NCBI GenBank assembly: GCA_030652255.1
Contig: JAUSAZ010000173.1
Coordinates: 1-64,000 of the forward strand
DNA from: Myxococcales bacterium
GTDB taxonomy: Bacteria; Myxococcota_A; Polyangia; Polyangiales; Ga0077539
DNA: 64,000 bases
Reading direction: 5' to 3'
Shown here: piece by piece, positions 55,064 through 63,775 of the stretch
Numbering within the stretch: position 1 is the first letter of the stretch
Layout: each line of letters opens with the position of its first letter
Notes under the pieces: model-generated
Seen by the model: the letters and a program-made list of their open reading frames with translations, nothing else
What the model was told of the DNA's origin: nothing
The model's database searches: none
Program-made: the position numbers and the translations under genes

Positions 55064-55091
55064 TTTTCAACAGCATTTTCAACGATATACA
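55064..55091 (+). promoter_or_regulatory. AT-rich tract with TTTTCAAC direct repeat and promoter-like -35/-10
   Basis: TTTTCAAC occurs at 55064-55071 and 55076-55083 (12-bp period), and TATACA follows at 55086-55091. With TTTTCA at 55064 the spacing to TATACA is 16 bp, a weak sigma-70-like promoter reading right toward the CheR-PAS gene. The 5' leader would be about 250 nt. It stands out as AT-rich DNA in this GC-rich sequence. Confidence 0.3.
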
Positions 55092-55355
55092 TGCGCCATC
55101 CCGCACGCGGTGCGCGGGTGTGTGTGCGTTGTGCACAAGGGCCCTAATGGTCACATCGAAGAACCCCGCCGACCGCCAGCGTCCTCTAAAGGGCGTAGAC
55201 CGTCCGAGGCCACGACGCCTGCACGACGCAACTCGTGCGCAGGCGACGGAGCATCGGCATTGACACCCCCAGGCTGCGCCGGGGAAAACCCCCCATTGCT
55301 GCTGCTGGAGCGTCATGGAGCTTCGATGTCGCTAGAGAGGAGCTGAGGGTTCGAG

Positions 55356-57248
55356 ATGAGCGGCGAGGAGAAGGTGCAGGGCGAGGCGGCGCACGTGGAG
55401 GACGACCCACACGGGCTCGAGGCGCTGCTCGAGCATCTCCAGCGCAGCCGCGGCCTCGACTTCCGCGGCTACAAGCGGGCGAGCCTCGCGCGGCGCATCC
55501 GTCGGCGCATGACGATGCTCGACGTCGGGACCTACGGCGACTACCTGGACTTCCTCCAGGTGCACCCTGACGAGATCCCGCAGCTGTTCAACATGCTGCT
55601 CATCAACGTGACGGGCTTCTTCCGCGACCCGGCGGCGTGGGCTGCCCTGACGACCCGGGTGGAGGCGCTGCTGGCGGCCCGGCCCCCGGAGGCGCAGATA
55701 CGGGTGTGGAGCGCCGGGGCGGCGACCGGCGAGGAGGCGTACACGCTCGCGATGATGCTCGCCGAGCTGATGGGCATCGAGGCCCTCGCGCGGCGGGTGA
55801 AGATCTACGCCACGGACGTCGACGAGGACGCCCTCAACGTGGCGCGGCTGGCGACGTACAGCGCGCGGGCGGTGGAGTCGCTGCCGCCGGAGCTTCTGGC
55901 GAAGTACTTCACCCCCAGCGGGAGCAGCTTCGCCCTGCACAAGGACCTGCGCCGCGTGGTGCTCTTCGGCCGCCACGACCTGCTCCAGGACGCGCCCATC
56001 TCGCGCATCGACGTGCTCGTGTGCCGCAACACCCTGATGTACTTCAACGCCGAAGCGCAGACCCGGGTGCTGCACCACCTGCACTTCGCGCTCGCGCCGG
56101 ACGGGGTGCTCTTCCTGGGCAAGGCGGAGACGCTGCTCACGCACCTCAACCTGTTCACGCCGCTGGACCTGAAGCTACGGCTCTTCGGGCGCACGGCGCG
56201 GACGCTGCGCACCAAGGAGCGGCTCGCGCTGCTCGACGGCCCGACGATGCGGCCCGACGTCCCCGACGAGGGCGTGGAGCGGGTGTGGCGCGCGGCCTTC
56301 GACGGGGTGCCGATGGCGTCGATGGTGGTCGACCTGTCGGGGCGGCTGGCGCTGATGAACCGCCGCGCCGCCTCGCTGCTCGGGCTGCACCAGCAGGACC
56401 TCGGCCGTCCCTTCCACGACCTGGAGATCTCGTACCGCCCGGTAGACCTGCGCACCCTCATCGACCAGGCGCGCTCGACGCGGCGGGTGAGCAGCGTGAA
56501 GGCCATCGAGCGGGTGCTACCGGACGGCGAGCGCACCAGCCTCGACCTGGAGGTGTCGCCGCTCTTCAGCCCCAGCGGCATGGTGGTGGGGACGCAGATC
56601 ACCTTCGCGGACTCCACGCAGGTGCATCTGCTGCACGACGAGCTGAAGAAGCTGGGCGCCGAGCTGGCGGCGTCGCACGAGGAGCTGCAATCGACCGGCG
56701 AGGAGCTGGAGACCATCAACGAGGAGCTGCAGTCGACGGTGGAGGAGCTGGAGACCACCAACGAGGAGCTGCAGTCGACCAACGAGGAGCTCGAGACCAT
56801 GAACGAGGAGCTGCAGTCGTCCAACGAGGAGCTGCAGGCCATGAACGACGAGCTCCGCGCCCGCGGCGTCGAGGTGGGCCAGGCCAACGGGTTCCTGCGG
56901 AGCATCCTCGGGAGCATGCAGTGCGGTGTGGCGGTGCTCGACCCCGGGCTCCTCGTGAAGGCCTGGAACCACCGCATGGAAGACCTCTGGGGCCTGCGCG
57001 CCGCCGAGGTCGAGGGCAAGCACTTCCTCTCCCTCGACATCGGCCTGTCCATCGACGACCTGCGCGGCCCCATCCGGGCGGTGCTCGCCGAGGACGAAGC
57101 CGCCGAGCTCAGCCTCGACTGCATCAACCGCCGCGGCAAGGCGGTGCGCTGCCGGGTCTCGGTGCAGCCGCTCGCCCTCCACGACGGGCAGGGCGCCATC
57201 CTGATCGTCAACGACGACGAAGGCCGATCGCCCGCCCCCGCGGCCTAG
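55356..57248 (+). CDS. CheR-type methyltransferase fused to two PAS domains by a repeat coiled coil
   Basis: 630 aa. The CheR domain (20-285) has NVTGFFRDP, the AdoMet motif WSAGAATGEEAYTLAM (118-133), YATDVDEDAL and VCRNTLMYF. PAS1 at 305-420 (FDGVPMASMVVDLSGRLALM). A coiled coil (430-505) is made of repeated EELQST-EELE-NEELQ units. PAS2 at 510-622 (VAVLDPGLLVKAWNHRMEDLWGL). CheB and kinase domains are missing, unlike the common CheB-CheR-PAS-HK fusion. It may methylate receptors or signal through its coil to the histidine kinases encoded divergently beside it (inference). Confidence 0.92.
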   Translation: MSGEEKVQGEAAHVEDDPHGLEALLEHLQRSRGLDFRGYKRASLARRIRRRMTMLDVGTYGDYLDFLQVHPDEIPQLFNMLLINVTGFFRDPAAWAALTTRVEALLAARPPEAQIRVWSAGAATGEEAYTLAMMLAELMGIEALARRVKIYATDVDEDALNVARLATYSARAVESLPPELLAKYFTPSGSSFALHKDLRRVVLFGRHDLLQDAPISRIDVLVCRNTLMYFNAEAQTRVLHHLHFALAPDGVLFLGKAETLLTHLNLFTPLDLKLRLFGRTARTLRTKERLALLDGPTMRPDVPDEGVERVWRAAFDGVPMASMVVDLSGRLALMNRRAASLLGLHQQDLGRPFHDLEISYRPVDLRTLIDQARSTRRVSSVKAIERVLPDGERTSLDLEVSPLFSPSGMVVGTQITFADSTQVHLLHDELKKLGAELAASHEELQSTGEELETINEELQSTVEELETTNEELQSTNEELETMNEELQSSNEELQAMNDELRARGVEVGQANGFLRSILGSMQCGVAVLDPGLLVKAWNHRMEDLWGLRAAEVEGKHFLSLDIGLSIDDLRGPIRAVLAEDEAAELSLDCINRRGKAVRCRVSVQPLALHDGQGAILIVNDDEGRSPAPAA

Positions 57249-57249
57249 G

Positions 57250-59160
57250 TCAGCGCGACACGGGCGCGAGGAAGAGGAAGTCGATGGAGGCCGTCCCGCG
57301 CGCCCGGGCCGGTAGCGGGACCGTCACCGCGGCGCGCTCGATGCACTCCGCGTAGGGCGCCACCGCGAAGGCCCCGCGCACCGCCGCCCCGGTCGGGCGC
57401 CCGGCGGGGTCGTAGTTCACCCGCAGGCGCACGTGGTGCTCGCGCTGCCCGGCGTCGACGCACGCCGAAGCCGCAGCGATCACCCTCTCCCGCTGCGCAG
57501 CGAGCGTGGCGGGGACCTCCGCCGCGGCCTCCGTTGCGGGCGCGGGCGCTTCCACCGCGGGCGCGGGCGCTGCCACCGCGGGCGCGGGCAACACCGCCAT
57601 GGGGGCGAGCGCCATGGAGGGCGCGGGCGCCGGGCGGAGGGGCGCCCGCGGCGGCGCGGAGGCGGCGGCGGGCGGCGTGTGGCGGGCCTGGTACACGCGC
57701 CCGACGGTGACGATGATCGCGGCGGCGACGATGGCGACGCTCAGGTAGGCCGCGGCCCGGGAGGCGATCTTCGCCAGCGCGAGGGAGGCGGCGTGGCTGG
57801 CGGCGAGGGAGGCGCGGGGCCGGCGCGGGGCGCGCACCGAGCGGCGGGGGAGGGTCACCGGCGGGGCGGTGGGCGTGGAGGCGTCCGCGGGCTCGGAGAC
57901 GACCCGCGGGGCGCGCGGCGGCGCGAAGCCGTCGGGCGGCGCGACGAGGGCCGCGTCGGGGCGGGACACCCGGCCGGCCCAGGCGGGGTAGGCCGCGGGC
58001 GGCGAGATGGTGCTCGGCTCCGGGGGGCGCGCGGTGATCGCCTTGGGGGAGAGCGGCTTCGGGGCTTCGATGGGCGTGACGCCCCATGCGGCGGCGCGGG
58101 GCGCGGTCGCCTCGTCGCGGGGACCCCACAGGTCGTCGAGGTCGAGCTCGCGCAGCGACGCCCCGGCGAGCGGGACCACCGTGCGCGGGCGCGACGGAGC
58201 GACCACAACCGCGGGAGCAGCAGCGGGAGCGGGAGGGGGAACGGGGGCGGCGTGGACGCCCGAGCGGTCGGGCGCCGTGGCGAGGCGCAGCACCGGGCGG
58301 GCGGGCGGCGCGTGCAGCGCGGCGGCGAGCGCGGCGGCGAAGGCCGTCGCGGTGTCGAAGGGGGCGCCCGGGGCGGGGGCCCAGGCGCGGGCGAGCGCGG
58401 CGTCGACGGCGGGGCCGAGGGCGGGGCGGGCCGCCGAGGCGCGCGGGTGCGAGCCCTTGAGGATGGCGGCGTGGTCGCCCGCGTCGGGGAAGGCGGGGGA
58501 GCCCGTGAGGCACTCGTACGCGATCGAGGCCAGCACGAAGGTGTCCATGCGGGGATGGATCTGGTCGAGCAGGGCGTCGGGGGAGAGGTACCAGGGGTCG
58601 GTGAAGTCTTCGGAGTGGTCGTCGAGCCAGCGGCTCGCGGCGAGCGCATGCACGAGCCCGCAGGCGCCCACCTGCACGGCGCCGGTGGCCGCGCCGACGG
58701 TGATCTCCGACGGCGAGAGGGCGCGGTGCACCACCGGGCGGGGCAACGAGTGGAAGGCGTCGAGGGCGGCGGCCACCTCGCCGATGAGCCCGCCGACGTC
58801 CCCCGGCGGGATCGATCCGCCCTCCGACAGCAGCGCCCGCAGGTTGCTGCCCGGGGCGAGCGCGCGGCTGACCAGCACCGGGCCGACGGCCTCGACGCCG
58901 CAGCGCACGACGGGCGCGACGGCCCGGTGGGTCACCCGCGCGAGGCCCTGCATGTGCTCGACGAACATCGCCGCCGAGCCCGCGCTGGAGGTGAAGGGGA
59001 CGCGCACCTCGTAGCGCCCGGCGGCGTCCGAGGGCGAGCGCGAGCGCGCGGTGTACAGCAGCCCGAGGCGGGTCTGCCGCTCGAGCGCCTCGATGACGTA
59101 CTCGCCGCAGACCAGGTCGCCCGGCGAGAGGGATTGCAGCGATGGCGCCGTCCGGGACAT
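57250..59160 (-). CDS. Ser/Thr pseudokinase with membrane helix and AgmX-like C-terminus
   Basis: 636 aa from ATG 59160 (GTG 59181 possible). The fold of a Ser/Thr kinase is clear (VVHRALSPSEITV; YLSPDALLDQIHPRMDTFVLASIAYECLTGSPAFP, cited in part), but catalytic residues are gone. The VAIK Lys is Arg53 (YEVRVPF), HRD is HRA (147), its Lys is Ser149, the Asn is Glu152, and DFG is ACG (166-168). The Gly-rich loop is also missing. A long Pro/Ala linker, a membrane helix (about 462-485), and a C-terminal AgmX/TonB-C-type module (RLRVNYDPAGRPTGAAVRG) follow. It is tail-to-tail with the CheR-PAS gene. A pseudokinase scaffold is likely. Confidence 0.88.
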   Translation of the reverse strand: MSRTAPSLQSLSPGDLVCGEYVIEALERQTRLGLLYTARSRSPSDAAGRYEVRVPFTSSAGSAAMFVEHMQGLARVTHRAVAPVVRCGVEAVGPVLVSRALAPGSNLRALLSEGGSIPPGDVGGLIGEVAAALDAFHSLPRPVVHRALSPSEITVGAATGAVQVGACGLVHALAASRWLDDHSEDFTDPWYLSPDALLDQIHPRMDTFVLASIAYECLTGSPAFPDAGDHAAILKGSHPRASAARPALGPAVDAALARAWAPAPGAPFDTATAFAAALAAALHAPPARPVLRLATAPDRSGVHAAPVPPPAPAAAPAVVVAPSRPRTVVPLAGASLRELDLDDLWGPRDEATAPRAAAWGVTPIEAPKPLSPKAITARPPEPSTISPPAAYPAWAGRVSRPDAALVAPPDGFAPPRAPRVVSEPADASTPTAPPVTLPRRSVRAPRRPRASLAASHAASLALAKIASRAAAYLSVAIVAAAIIVTVGRVYQARHTPPAAASAPPRAPLRPAPAPSMALAPMAVLPAPAVAAPAPAVEAPAPATEAAAEVPATLAAQRERVIAAASACVDAGQREHHVRLRVNYDPAGRPTGAAVRGAFAVAPYAECIERAAVTVPLPARARGTASIDFLFLAPVSR

Positions 59161-59205
59161 CGCCGCGATTGTACCCGTCACGGCCCCCTTCCGCCTCAGG
59201 TCAGG

Positions 59206-61707
59206 TCACGCTTGTCCGCGCTCTGCCCGTGGAGTGGATGCCACGTCCATGACAGGGAGGGCCGTCGGTGCTTCGCCGAGGGACTGCACCACGGTGAGCC
59301 GGGGGCGGGCGAGCTCGTCAAGGCGCGCGAAGAGCGAGGGCTGATCGGGGTCGTCGAAGAGCGCCCGGAACCCTTCGGCGCTGAAGGCCCGCGCCAGCCT
59401 CGCGGCGTAGCTCTCGCGCAGCACCCGGGCGTAGTGCTCGCCGTCGTAGTCCCGGGGGTCGGCCTCGGAGCCCGCGCGGTGGCCGTCGGCGTCCTCGGCC
59501 CAGAGGCCCGCGCGCCTGCCCATGGCGCGGTAGACCCGCACCCGCTCGCCCACCGCCCAGGTCGCGCGGCCGTGGGTGAGCATGGCCTCGTAGGGGAGCT
59601 CCTTCCGGCGGTCGCGGGTGGCGAGGTACTGCGCGGGGGTCTTGGTGAGCCGCACCCGGTTGGTGACGTCCGCGGTGGCGAGCTCCCGGCGGCGCAGGGC
59701 GCGGGCCATGGCGTGGTAGGCCGACTGCACGCCGCGCACGTCGCCCGCGAGCAGGCGCCCGGCGGCCTCGCGGAGGAAGCGCTCGCCGAAGGGCTCCGCG
59801 CGGCTCGAGCGGAAGGCCACGCCCCGCAGGGTGAGCGCGCCGTCGTAGCCGAGGAGGGCGTAGTTCTTGGGCTCGTGGGAGAGCATCGCGGCGTAGCGCC
59901 CGTCGAACTCCAGCCTTACCTGGGCGGGTAACATCGCCCCGACCTCGCGCACGACGCGCCGCTCGTCGTCCTCGGTCCACTGCTCGGGCACGGCGAAGTA
60001 CACGCCGTCGGTGTCGCCTTCGAGCAGGGTGACGCCGCGCGCGGCGAGGGCGCGGCAGATCTGGTCGAGCACCTCGCGGCCGCGGCGGGTCACCTCGTTG
60101 GCGGCGTGCACGTCGGCGAAGCGGGTGAGCCCCACGGCGCCGAGGTAGCCGTAGGCGGAGTTCACGAGGATCTTCATCGCCGCCGAGAGGGCCTCGGCGG
60201 TGTAGCGCTCGGGCGACCCGGGCGGCGCCGCGCGGCCGCGGGCCTTGGCGGCGAGGCGCTGGTCGACGAGGCGGTCGACGAGGGCGAGCAGGGCGTGGAG
60301 GCGGTCGCCGCGGGGGCCGATGCGGTACTCGCGCATGAGCGAGGGGTAGAGGCTGGCCACGTCGGCCTTCACGACGCGGTGGGCCACGCCGCACGCGAAG
60401 AGGTAGAGCGCGGCGCCGGTGTGCACGGTGCCGTCGCCGTCCGAGCGGGCGGGGAGCGCGGCCCCGGCGCGCAGGTAGGCGCGCACCAGCAGCGGGTCGA
60501 GCACCCCGGTGGCGGGGCCGGCGTCGGCGAGGCGCTCGTAGCGGCGCGGGGCCATGCGGGCCAGGGCGAAGGCGGCGCCGCCGAGGAGGCGCGCGAGCCC
60601 GGCGGCCTCGGCGACGTCGTCGAGGGCGTAGCGGCGCACGCGCTCGGGGTCGGTGAGCCAGGTGGCGTAGATCTCGGCGCCGGGGACGTACTCGCGCTCG
60701 GGTCCGGCGAGGCCGAAGTGGCGGGCGACGGCCTTGAGCCCGTGGCCGGGGAGATCCCGGGCGGAGAAGTCGTGGCGGCGCACGGCGTCGAGGGTGTCGA
60801 TGAGCTCGCGGCCGGGGGCGACGTAGCGGGTGCGGCCGCGCGGCCCGGGCCGTGGGCGGAGCGCGACGCCGTCGAGGCGACCCAGCAGCAGCGGCACGCG
60901 GAGCACCTTCGCGCGGTGGGCGAGGAAGGGGAGGTCGAAGCCGTGGAGGTTGTGGTTCTCGATGACGTCGGGGTCGGTATCGCGCACGAGGTCGACGAGG
61001 GCGCGGAGGAGCTCGGCCTCGTCGGCGTCGGTGTCGCCGCGGGCTTCGAGGGTGGTGGCGAGGCCGCGGTTGTCGCTCACGGCGACGAGGAAGACGCGGC
61101 TGCGAGCGGGGTCGAGGCCGGTGGTCTCGAGGTCGAACTGGAGCCGATGGAGGTCGTCGAAGGCGAGGTCCCGGAAGTAGGTGCGACCGGTGGCGACGAG
61201 GTACTGCTCCTCCGGGGGGAGCACGAGCACCGAGCGCTCGTCGAGCTCGTTGAGGCGCTGGAAGGTGTGGCCCGTGCGGCGGGCGTGGCCGTGGAGCACG
61301 GCGGCGGAGAGGGCGCGGGCGGAGGGCCCGGAGACGACGAAGCGCAGGGCGCCGGGGCCCTGGAGGGCGCGCCAGGTGATGGCCTCGGGCGGGGCGTCGG
61401 GTGCGTCGGGCACGAGCGCGGGGCCGAGGTGCGCGAGGTCGGCGAGCGAGCCCAGGAGGATCCACGGGCGGAAGCGGTGGTCGTCGCGGACGAGGCCGTC
61501 GGGGGTGCGGCGCCAGACGAAGGCGCGGCCGTCGGCGTCGGCCCAGACGGAGACGATGGCGGGGGTGGAGTCCCAGCCGAAGAGCCACTCGTCTTCGGGG
61601 GATGCAGCGGGCTCGGTCGACACGGCGGGAGGGATGGGTCGCACGCCCGGGGGGCGAATGGGTAGAAGCGGGGTCAGGGCCTTCTTGGGGGAACGATCTG
61701 CGAACAC
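59206..61707 (-). CDS. Family B DNA polymerase with 3'-5' exonuclease
   Basis: 833 aa from GTG 61707; GTG 61623 would avoid overlap with the next gene. ExoI DLET (Asp192, Glu194), ExoII ENHNLHGFDLPFL (250-262) and ExoIII Tyr360-x3-Asp364 are all present. Polymerase motif A DVASLYPS (449-456), motif B KILVNSAYG (512-520), motif C GDTDGV (564-569). All catalytic acids are present, so the enzyme should polymerise and proofread. Bacterial PolB enzymes of this kind act in repair, SOS or mobile contexts. Its start overlaps the end of the small NTF2-like gene by 34 bp, so the two are probably co-transcribed. Confidence 0.93.
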   Translation of the reverse strand: MFADRSPKKALTPLLPIRPPGVRPIPPAVSTEPAASPEDEWLFGWDSTPAIVSVWADADGRAFVWRRTPDGLVRDDHRFRPWILLGSLADLAHLGPALVPDAPDAPPEAITWRALQGPGALRFVVSGPSARALSAAVLHGHARRTGHTFQRLNELDERSVLVLPPEEQYLVATGRTYFRDLAFDDLHRLQFDLETTGLDPARSRVFLVAVSDNRGLATTLEARGDTDADEAELLRALVDLVRDTDPDVIENHNLHGFDLPFLAHRAKVLRVPLLLGRLDGVALRPRPGPRGRTRYVAPGRELIDTLDAVRRHDFSARDLPGHGLKAVARHFGLAGPEREYVPGAEIYATWLTDPERVRRYALDDVAEAAGLARLLGGAAFALARMAPRRYERLADAGPATGVLDPLLVRAYLRAGAALPARSDGDGTVHTGAALYLFACGVAHRVVKADVASLYPSLMREYRIGPRGDRLHALLALVDRLVDQRLAAKARGRAAPPGSPERYTAEALSAAMKILVNSAYGYLGAVGLTRFADVHAANEVTRRGREVLDQICRALAARGVTLLEGDTDGVYFAVPEQWTEDDERRVVREVGAMLPAQVRLEFDGRYAAMLSHEPKNYALLGYDGALTLRGVAFRSSRAEPFGERFLREAAGRLLAGDVRGVQSAYHAMARALRRRELATADVTNRVRLTKTPAQYLATRDRRKELPYEAMLTHGRATWAVGERVRVYRAMGRRAGLWAEDADGHRAGSEADPRDYDGEHYARVLRESYAARLARAFSAEGFRALFDDPDQPSLFARLDELARPRLTVVQSLGEAPTALPVMDVASTPRAERGQA

Positions 61708-62015
61708 TGCGTCACGCGCACGACCTGCCTACCCCGCCAGGTGATGATCTCGCAGTAGCGACGTCGCAGGAGGGTCACGGTGTCCGTCCCGCCGAACATG
61801 ATCGCGGTGACCTCGCGATCACATAGGAGTTCGATGAGCGCGAGATCCACGGTGGCACCGCTGATCCGGTGCGCCATGAGGTACGCCTCGCGCCCCTCGA
61901 CGCTGATGCCGTCGTCGTAGACGAAATCCTCGGCGAGCCACGCGGCGAGATCGGTCTCCTCCTGACGGTGCATCCAGCGAACGATGCGCAGCGCGTCCCA
62001 CTCCCGACCGGTCAT
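61674..62015 (-). CDS. Small NTF2-like (nuclear-transport-factor-2 fold) protein
   Basis: 113 aa from ATG 62015. MTGREWDALRIVRWMHRQE and AAWLAEDFVYDDGISVEGREA, then DLALIELLCDREVTAIMFGG resemble a SnoaL/NTF2-type small fold (inference). No signal. Stop lies within the PolB gene's start region (34-bp overlap). The ORF open to 62318 upstream does not look coding. It may be a ligand-binding protein co-transcribed with the polymerase gene. Confidence 0.6.
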   Translation of the reverse strand: MTGREWDALRIVRWMHRQEETDLAAWLAEDFVYDDGISVEGREAYLMAHRISGATVDLALIELLCDREVTAIMFGGTDTVTLLRRRYCEIITWRGRQVVRVTQCSQIVPPRRP

Positions 62016-62213
62016 GATGAGCTCGTCGCCTTCCGCCGCTCCACCCGCGGCGGGCGGAGGGTAGCACCCACCCACGTCGCTGTTCACCGTCCTCGCCCGC
62101 CGGGCTGCCGACGACGACGACTGACTTCCGAGAATCGCGTTGACCCCCCTCGCCGGGCTCGTCGATGCTCTCGGCTCCGCAATGGCGCAGTGCCTCAGCC
62201 CGGAGCAGGCAAC

Positions 62214-62540
62214 ATGACGACCTCCCCCGACTCGTCGCTCTCGCCCTCCGCGGGTGACGTCGGCGCGATCGTCTACTCCCCCGCCCAGCAGGTCATCATC
62301 GCGCACCGCGGGAGGCACCTCCAGGTCATCGCCTGCGCGGGCTCGGACAAGACCGAGACGATGGCCATGCGCATCGCGACGCTGCTCGCCGAGGGCGTTG
62401 CGCCGTCCGAGATCCTCGCCTTCACGTTCACGGTCGAGGCCGCCGAGGGGCTCAAGGCCCGCGTGCTCCGCGTCTCCAACGAGAGCGTGTCCATGGAGAC
62501 GTTCGAGCGCTCTCTCGGTCCGCTGGTGAGCGCACTGTGA
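62214..62540 (+). CDS. Truncated UvrD/Rep-type helicase fragment (degenerate Walker A)
   Basis: 108 aa. SPAQQVIIAHRGRHLQVIAC resembles the Q motif and strand before Walker A. AGSGKT is AGSDKT: the Gly before the Lys is replaced by Asp45, likely destroying ATP binding. FTFTVEAAEGLKARV (motif Ia of UvrD-family) follows. The coding region then stops at about residue 108, whereas a helicase would run to over 600. So this is a remnant. The stop overlaps the YhcG gene's GTG (GTGA), so it could now serve as an upstream coupling ORF. Confidence 0.75.
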   Translation: MTTSPDSSLSPSAGDVGAIVYSPAQQVIIAHRGRHLQVIACAGSDKTETMAMRIATLLAEGVAPSEILAFTFTVEAAEGLKARVLRVSNESVSMETFERSLGPLVSAL

Positions 62541-63622
62541 GCACCGACCTGCCTGAGGGCTTCCGCCCCTTCGTGGAGGCGCTCAAGGCGCACATCCGCG
62601 AGTCGCAGGTCCGCGCGGCGCTCGCGGTCAACCGCACGCTCCTGACGCTCTATTGGAACATCGGCCGCGCCATCACGGAGCGCCAGGAGGCCGAGGGCTG
62701 GGGCGCGCGGGTGATCGACCATCTCGCGGACGAGATCCAGCGGGCCTTCCCCGGCGTCGGCGGCTTCTCGCGCCCGAACATCTACCGGATGCGGGCCTTC
62801 TACCTCGCGTACCCCGCGGCGGAGAGCGCATCGGCAATCGTCTCACAGGCTGTGAGACAATTCGCGGAGCCGCTCCCGCCCGAGGTGCCAGACCTTCCCT
62901 GGGGCCACATCGTCACCCTCCAGCGCCTCAAGGACCCGCCCCTGAGGCAGTGGTACGCGCGGGCCGCCGTCGAGGGAGGCTGGAGCCGCGCCGTGCTCCT
63001 CGCGCAGATCGACACGCGCCTCCACGAGCGCGAGGGCGCGGCGATCACCAACTTCGCCCGCACGCTCCCGCCGCCGCGGTCGGACCTCGCGCAGCAGTCG
63101 CTCAAGGACCCCTACGTCTTCGACTTCCTGACGCTCGGGCGCGACGCACAGGAGCGCGACCTCGAAGCGGGCCTGGTCGCGCACGTCGAGCGCTTCCTGA
63201 TGGAGCTCGGCGTCGGCTTCGCGTTCGTGGGGCGGCAGGTACACCTCCAGGTCGGCGAGCAGGACTTCTACCTCGACCTGCTCTTCTATCACCTCAAGCT
63301 CCGGTGCTTCGTAGTAGTCGAGCTCAAGGCCGTGGCCTTCGAGCCCGAGTTCGCGGGCAAGATGAACTTCTACCTCTCCGCCGTGGATGCCCAGATGCGC
63401 CACCCGAGCGACGGGCCGAGCCTCGGGGTGATCCTGTGCAGGGGTCGCGACCGCGTGGTGGTCGAGTACGCGCTGCGCGACGTGCAGAAGCCCATTGGCG
63501 TCGCGGAGTGGGAGACCCGCCTCGTCGCCTCGCTACCGCAGGAGCTGGAGGGGGCGCTGCCCTCCGTCGAGCAGCTCGAAGCCGAGCTCGGCGCGGCGGG
63601 TGCCTCGGAGGAGAACGCATGA
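62537..63622 (+). CDS. YhcG/DUF1016 family PDDEXK nuclease
   Basis: 361 aa from GTG 62537, which overlaps the preceding stop. The N-terminal helical domain (1-180) has RTLLTLYWNIGRAITERQ and GFSRPNIYRMRAFY. The PDDEXK core is in FYLDLLFYHLKLRCFVVVELK, with Asp247 and Glu262-x-Lys264 visible. Complete length for the family. Its role is not well known; members sit near restriction-modification genes. Stop overlaps the next ATG (ATGA). Confidence 0.93.
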   Translation: MSTDLPEGFRPFVEALKAHIRESQVRAALAVNRTLLTLYWNIGRAITERQEAEGWGARVIDHLADEIQRAFPGVGGFSRPNIYRMRAFYLAYPAAESASAIVSQAVRQFAEPLPPEVPDLPWGHIVTLQRLKDPPLRQWYARAAVEGGWSRAVLLAQIDTRLHEREGAAITNFARTLPPPRSDLAQQSLKDPYVFDFLTLGRDAQERDLEAGLVAHVERFLMELGVGFAFVGRQVHLQVGEQDFYLDLLFYHLKLRCFVVVELKAVAFEPEFAGKMNFYLSAVDAQMRHPSDGPSLGVILCRGRDRVVVEYALRDVQKPIGVAEWETRLVASLPQELEGALPSVEQLEAELGAAGASEENA

Positions 63623-63768
63623 CCACGGACCTCTCGGAGAAGGGCCTCGAAGCGATCATCACCGACTCGCTCACGAGCGACGGCGGACGCGCCGACTCCG
63701 CGCCGGTTCGACCTTCCCATACACCCCGAACGTCACCGTGCGGTCGGGCCATGCGTCGCACGCAATAG
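63619..63768 (+). pseudogene. HsdR N-terminal fragment (type I restriction subunit remnant)
   Basis: 49 aa. MTTDLSEKGLEAIITDSLT resembles the start of type I restriction endonuclease R subunits, but after about residue 22 the sequence diverges and a stop follows. A complete HsdR has about 1000 residues. It overlaps the YhcG stop by ATGA, so it was the next gene of an operon. The remainder is missing, replaced within 10 bp by the end of a Uma2 gene on the other strand. Confidence 0.55.
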
Positions 63769-63775
63769 GGGAGCG

